Source: Nocardia brasiliensis IFM 10847 (GTDB lineage Bacteria; Actinomycetota; Actinomycetes; Mycobacteriales; Mycobacteriaceae). From it: a stretch of 34,175 nt of DNA. The notes beneath the pieces were generated by a model that was not told the origin of the DNA, did not search any database, and saw nothing but the letters and a program-made list of their open reading frames with translations. Location: positions 1 to 34,175 of the forward strand of contig NZ_BAUA01000166.1 of assembly GCF_000710915.1 (NCBI RefSeq), given 5' to 3'. Both the position numbers and the translations under genes were made by a program. Position 1 is the first letter of the stretch. Every line of letters begins with the position of its first letter. Below are positions 30,332 through 34,175 of this stretch, piece after piece.

Positions 30332-30424
30332 AGTCAATAGTGGGATCGATGCCGACTCGAACGGGTCAGTTCGCCCGCAGCAAAGGCGATTCCACCGCGC
30401 CGCGCCCAGCGCCGCGCCCGGCGG

Positions 30425-32725
30425 CTACCGCAGCACGCCGAACGACGGCGGCGTGTCGGCGTCCGTGGCGCCGAACCGGGGCGCGGGTCGCGGGCCCATG
30501 GTGAAGTCGAGGCGGCCCCCGGACAGCGCGAACGACTCGGGCAACCATGCCCGCGTCGTATCCGCGCCGTCGACCCGCAACGACTGGATATAGCGGTTGG
30601 CATCAGAGGTCTCCGGCGCGACGATGGTGAATTCGGCGCCGGTCGAACGGCGCACCACGGCGGACTCGAACGCGGGCCCGTGCACGAAAAGCTCGGCGCG
30701 GCCCGGGATCACCGGGTACAACCCGAGCGCGGCCCAGACGTACCAGGCCGACATCGTGCCCAGGTCGTCATTGCCCGCCAGGCCGTCGGCCGATGGGCCG
30801 AAGAGTTCGGTGCGGGCCCGGTGCACCACGTCCTGGGTGCGGTGCGGGCGCCCGGCCCAGGCGTAGAGCCACGGCGTCTGCAAGGACGGTTCGTTGCCGA
30901 GGTAGGCGTGCGGCGCGTGCGGGCCCGCGTTGAGTTCGGTGAAGAACTCGTCCAGCCGGGCGGCGGCGCGGTCCCGGCCGCCCATCTTGGCGAAGAGCGC
31001 ACCCACATTGTGCAGAACCATCCAATGGTATTGCGCCCCATTGCCTTCCACGTAGCCCTCGGTGGCCGCCGGATTGAACAGGAGCCCGAAGAAACCGAGG
31101 GCCGAGCGCGGTTGCAGCCAGCCGGTGAACGGATTGAACAGATGCTCCCAGCCGCCGGCGCGGCGCAGGAACGTGTCATGTTCCTCGGTTTCGCCCAGTC
31201 GCGCGGCCAACTGGGCGATGCCGAAATCGGCGATGTTGTATTCCAGGGTGTCCGACACCTGATCCGGCACCCAGCCGAGCCGCAGATACTGGTCGTTGCC
31301 GGGACGTTCGGTATAGCCGGACAGCTCGCCGACACGCTCGGCCCCGGCGATCATCGAGGTCAATGCGTCCGCGGCCGCGAAATCCCGTGCCCCGAAGGCG
31401 TAGGCGCTGGCGAGGATCGAGTGGTACGGGTCGCCGTTCATCACACCGGTGACGGTGTTCTGATGCGACCACCGATCCCACACGTCCCCGAGCGCGTGCG
31501 CGTTGTCGTACATGGATTGCGCGATATCCGAGGCGACATCGGGTGCCAGCCAGGCGAGCAGTTGTGCCGCACTGCGATAGATGTCCCACCCGGAGAAGGT
31601 GGCGTAGTGATGATGCCCGGGGCGCACCTGATGGACGCGACCGTCGAACCCGGTGTAGTTGCCGTCGACATCGTCGAAGATGTAGGGCTGTAAGAACACG
31701 TGGTAGAGCGCGGAATAGAAGGTACGCAACCGATCTGGCGCACCGCCCGTCACCACGATCTGGTCCAGTCTGCGCTGCCATGCCGCGCGTGCCTGCGCCC
31801 GCACGGTGTCGAAATCCTTGACGCCGATCTCGGCGGCGAGATTACGCCGGGCGCCCTCGACGCTGACGTAGGAGATGGCGGTGCGCATCTGCACCGGCCG
31901 GTCGGAGTCGAACTGCAGGAACAGTCCGCTGCCCTGGCCGTTGCCGGCGATCTCGCCGGACCGGGTGCGGCGGGTCTGCGCCTTGCCCGTGACGGAGTGG
32001 CCGCCGGGTTGCAGGACATCGTCGCGCCAGGTACCCGACGCAGTGATCGGGCTATCGAAGGTGGCGTGGAAGTGCACCCGGTACCGGCTCTTCGCGCCAC
32101 AGAACCCGCCGGTGTGCGCCCAGCCGGATACCGCGTTGCCGTCGAGGCTGATCTCCGCGTCCTCGACGCCGTTGACCGAGCCGGTGACGTCGAGCAGCAC
32201 CGTGCCGGGGCGGCCGGTGGGGAAGGTGAACCGGGCGATGCCGGCGCGGGTGGCGGTGGTCAGCTCGGTCCGCACGCCGGAATCGGTGGTCACGCCGTAG
32301 TAGCCCGGGTCGGCCTGCTCGTTCGCGTGGTCGAAGGTCTGCAGGTAGCCCGCGCCGTCGACGGCCGGTGACCGGCCGATCGAGCCGCTGATCGGAAGTA
32401 CCGGAAAGTCCTGCGCGCCAGTGCATCCCGGCCCGGATAGATGCGTCATCGAGAACCCGTACAGGCGGTTGTCCTCGTACTTGTATCCGCCGCCCGCGCT
32501 GCGCACGGTGTCGGGGCTCCACTGCATCATCCCGAACGGGGCCACCGCGCCGGGAAAGGTCATGCCCGCGCCGCCGCCGTGCCCGAAATCGGGCCCACCG
32601 TCCTGGGTGCCGACGAACGGATTCACGTACCGGCTGGAATCGACCGCGGTTTCGGCGTGCGCCGCGGTGGGAACGAGCGGAAGCAGCAGCGGGACAACGA
32701 GACCGGCCAGACGGCGACGCGACAT
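30425..32725 (-). CDS. Secreted GH92 alpha-mannosidase
   Basis: A 766-aa glycoside hydrolase. The signal peptide is MSRRRLAGLVVPLLLPLVPT to AHA-ET. The mature enzyme starts YVNPFVGTQDGGPDFGHGGGAGMTFPGAVAPFGMMQWSPDT and continues GYKYEDNRLYGFSMTHLSGPGC, both GH92 hallmarks. The (alpha/alpha)6 domain has FSGWDIYRSAAQLLAWLAPD and GNDDLGTMSAWYVWAALGLYPV near residue 650. GH92 enzymes are Ca-dependent exo-alpha-mannosidases that invert. It could trim mannan or lipomannan outside the cell, paralleling the GT87 gene. ATG 32725 has GAGGGAG upstream. Confidence 0.9.
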   Translation of the reverse strand: MSRRRLAGLVVPLLLPLVPTAAHAETAVDSSRYVNPFVGTQDGGPDFGHGGGAGMTFPGAVAPFGMMQWSPDTVRSAGGGYKYEDNRLYGFSMTHLSGPGCTGAQDFPVLPISGSIGRSPAVDGAGYLQTFDHANEQADPGYYGVTTDSGVRTELTTATRAGIARFTFPTGRPGTVLLDVTGSVNGVEDAEISLDGNAVSGWAHTGGFCGAKSRYRVHFHATFDSPITASGTWRDDVLQPGGHSVTGKAQTRRTRSGEIAGNGQGSGLFLQFDSDRPVQMRTAISYVSVEGARRNLAAEIGVKDFDTVRAQARAAWQRRLDQIVVTGGAPDRLRTFYSALYHVFLQPYIFDDVDGNYTGFDGRVHQVRPGHHHYATFSGWDIYRSAAQLLAWLAPDVASDIAQSMYDNAHALGDVWDRWSHQNTVTGVMNGDPYHSILASAYAFGARDFAAADALTSMIAGAERVGELSGYTERPGNDQYLRLGWVPDQVSDTLEYNIADFGIAQLAARLGETEEHDTFLRRAGGWEHLFNPFTGWLQPRSALGFFGLLFNPAATEGYVEGNGAQYHWMVLHNVGALFAKMGGRDRAAARLDEFFTELNAGPHAPHAYLGNEPSLQTPWLYAWAGRPHRTQDVVHRARTELFGPSADGLAGNDDLGTMSAWYVWAALGLYPVIPGRAELFVHGPAFESAVVRRSTGAEFTIVAPETSDANRYIQSLRVDGADTTRAWLPESFALSGGRLDFTMGPRPAPRFGATDADTPPSFGVLR

Positions 32726-32937
32726 GCATGCTCCCTCGACGAGCCTCCGACAACGTTGCCCAGTGCCTGCTCATCCTGGCATCGCGCGGTCCGCCGCCAC
32801 TCGCCGACACGCCGCTGATCAGCGCTTTTGTCGCCTCGATGCGTGCCTACCGGCTCGACCCTGCCGGCGGCCGGCGTTTCGGCATCCGTCAGCCGGTTAT
32901 GTCGGCGCGCGGATTGACGCAACCGCCGATTCCACCA

Positions 32938-33004
32938 ACTAGTCAAGTTTGCTTCGTGGGTCGGGCTGCCGCTACGCTCGACCTACTAGCCAATTTTGGC
33001 TAGT
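32938..33004 (+). promoter_or_regulatory. Promoter and operator of the VOC/PadR operon
   Basis: TTGCTT (32949-32954) and TACGCT (32973-32978) are 18 bp apart and make a plausible promoter. A perfect 9+2+9 palindrome ACTAGCCAA-TT-TTGGCTAGT (32985-33004) covers the expected start site. A related half-site ACTAGTCAA lies at 32938-32946. PadR encoded downstream is the likely ligand. Confidence 0.65.
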
Positions 33005-33035
33005 GACTGAGTATCGCAGTGAAGGATGTGCCGAG

Positions 33036-33764
33036 ATGGCCGGAGAGATCACCACGCCGCTGTTGCCCTGCGTGGACATCGACGAGATGGGCGAGTTCTA
33101 TCGGATGCTCGGGTTCGAGCAGACCTACCGCCAGACCCGGCCCAATCCCGCCATCGGGATGCAGCGCGAGGACATCGGGTTGCAGTTCTTCGGGATGCCC
33201 GGCTTCGTGCCCGCCGACTCCTACGGGTCGTGCGTGGTGCAGGTGCCCGATATCGGCGCACTGTTCGACTCGTTCGCGGCCGGCATGCGGGCGAAGTACG
33301 GCAAACTGCTGGTCGCCGGGACGCCGCGGATGACCCGTCCCCGGCGGCGCAAGAACACCGGCAATCTCACGGGTTTCCTGGTGGTCGATCCTGGTGGAAA
33401 CTGGATCCGCTTCTTCCCGATGCGCGCCACCGATGCGGCGGGCCCGACGTCGAAACTCCGCAAGGCGATCGATGACGCTGTGGTGCAGGCGGATTCGCGC
33501 GGCGAGGACGCTCAGGCCGCGAAGATCCTCGATGGAACTTTGCGGCGCACCGAAAGCAGCGCAACGACGGTCGATCTGGTCGATGCGCTCGCTTATCGTG
33601 CCGAACTCGCTGTGCGCCAGGATGATCCGGCCTGCGCCGACGCGCTGCTCACGCGGATCGCGGCCATCCCGCTGACCGGCGCGGACCGTGTCGCGCTCGC
33701 CGACGCCCTGGCCGGTGTCGCGGAGCTGCGCCGTATTCTGGCGGCGTGGCGAGCCGATCAGTGA
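33036..33764 (+). CDS. VOC-family (glyoxalase-like) protein with C-terminal helical extension
   Basis: A 242-aa protein. Residues 1-125 form a VOC domain (LLPCVDIDEMGEFYRMLGF ... FLVVDPGGNWIRFFPM). Residues 130-242 are helical, with TPR-like VDALAYRAELAVRQDDPACADALL. GAAGGA at 33021-33026 gives ATG 33036 a 9-nt gap. It forms an operon with the padR gene 28 nt downstream. Such VOC proteins may bind or sequester drugs such as bleomycin, but the ligand is unknown. Confidence 0.85.
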   Translation: MAGEITTPLLPCVDIDEMGEFYRMLGFEQTYRQTRPNPAIGMQREDIGLQFFGMPGFVPADSYGSCVVQVPDIGALFDSFAAGMRAKYGKLLVAGTPRMTRPRRRKNTGNLTGFLVVDPGGNWIRFFPMRATDAAGPTSKLRKAIDDAVVQADSRGEDAQAAKILDGTLRRTESSATTVDLVDALAYRAELAVRQDDPACADALLTRIAAIPLTGADRVALADALAGVAELRRILAAWRADQ

Positions 33765-33792
33765 CACGCTCCCGGCGCGAAAGGTAGGACCG

Positions 33793-34119
33793 ATGTCCGC
33801 AGTTCGGCTTTTGGTGCTCGGTGCGGTGCGGCGGCGCGGACGAGCGCACGGCTATCAGGTCCGGGCCGATCTGGAATCGTGGGGCGCCCACGAATGGGCC
33901 GGCGTCAAATCCGGCTCGGTCTATCACGCGCTCAAAACGATGACCGCCGAACACCTGCTGATCGCGCACGAAACCACCACGAGCACCACCGGCGGTCCGC
34001 CGCGCATCGAATACGAGACCACCGACGCCGGGCAGCAGGCCTATCTCGGCCTGCTGCGCGCGGCGCTCGCCCAGCGTGACCCGCGGCTGGACGTGTCTCG
34101 TCCGCCGCGGTCGGGCTGA
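33793..34119 (+). CDS. PadR-family transcriptional regulator
   Basis: A 108-aa winged-helix protein: LLVLGAVRRRGRAHGYQVRADLESWGAHEWAGVKSGSVYHALKTMTAEHLL, then RIEYETTDAGQQAYLGLL. The wing and YHAL helix are PadR-like and the protein lacks a long C-terminal domain (s-type). It lies downstream of the VOC gene in the same operon and probably represses it at the palindrome at 32985-33004. ATG 33793 has GTAGGA upstream. Confidence 0.9.
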   Translation: MSAVRLLVLGAVRRRGRAHGYQVRADLESWGAHEWAGVKSGSVYHALKTMTAEHLLIAHETTTSTTGGPPRIEYETTDAGQQAYLGLLRAALAQRDPRLDVSRPPRSG

Positions 34120-34175
34120 TCGACCGATCTGCCGCGGGCGGAAGCCATCGAAGTTGCTCCGGCAGCGCGCCGAGC

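Noticed and set aside
1..34175. tRNA, rRNA or riboswitch
   Set aside because: I saw no cloverleaf with a CCA-end context, no rRNA sequence and no recognisable aptamer core, but I could not run a covariance search.

Overview
The window is about 34 kb of very GC-rich actinobacterial chromosome. Gene content points to Nocardia or a close relative in the Mycobacteriales: a GT87 polyprenyl-phosphate-mannose mannosyltransferase, a deazaflavin (F420)-type nitroreductase, a P450/ferredoxin/TetR set resembling the mycobacterial CYP136 locus, PadR and MerR regulators, and several probable leaderless promoters. The assignment comes from gene content and codon style only; no rRNA or tRNA gene is present. 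I see no phage, IS element, CRISPR array or plasmid function, so this looks like ordinary chromosome carrying accessory resistance and catabolic cassettes.

Layout. 1-1125 (-): an Erm-type 23S rRNA methyltransferase, preceded by a 33-codon leader peptide with an Ile-Arg-Leu-Arg motif and a Shine-Dalgarno-sequestering hairpin, and followed by a GTGA-overlapped flavoenzyme that runs off the left edge. 1183-1945 (-): a Tyr phosphatase gene broken by a 1-nt frameshift. 1978-2544 (+): a NADAR-domain protein. 2545-7351 (-): a Pro-rich Sel1-repeat protein and a six-TM variant Ser/Thr kinase. 7429-8186 (-): an alpha/beta hydrolase, also with a 1-nt frameshift. 8299-10258: a tandem-HTH MerR regulator divergent from an erythromycin-esterase-family gene. 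10267-17494: a resolvase-like small protein, a secreted lipase, a dehydrogenase/CMD pair under a candidate KstR2-type operator, an APC permease, a CoA-disulfide-reductase-type flavoprotein and a DDN-like protein. 17565-20495: ankyrin protein, GT87 mannosyltransferase, KGG stress protein and a DUF4360-like secreted protein. 20644-21904 (-): a PheS-like ligase fused to an FDX-ACB domain (SrmL-like), preceded by a small upstream ORF. 21973-24397: TetR / P450 / ferredoxin. 24465-25791: MerR / imine reductase. 25896-28169: two coupled paralogous proteins followed by an acyltransferase. 28166-32725 (-): SnoaL-like protein, small membrane protein, M14 peptidase and secreted GH92 alpha-mannosidase. 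33036-34119 (+): VOC/PadR operon.

How the genes may work together. The strongest system is the erm attenuator. The leader peptide, its Arg-x-Arg motif, the intergenic stems and the hairpin over the erm ribosome binding site match the logic of macrolide-inducible translational attenuation. A second macrolide-type gene (Ere family, with its own MerR regulator) lies 8 kb away, and a third gene of a family I associate with a macrolide cluster (SrmL) also has an upstream ORF. A common macrolide response is an inference, not something the sequence shows. Several regulator/target pairs have visible operators: TetR-P450 (two overlapping dyads), PadR-VOC (20-bp palindrome), and MerR promoters with 19-bp spacers at both MerR loci.
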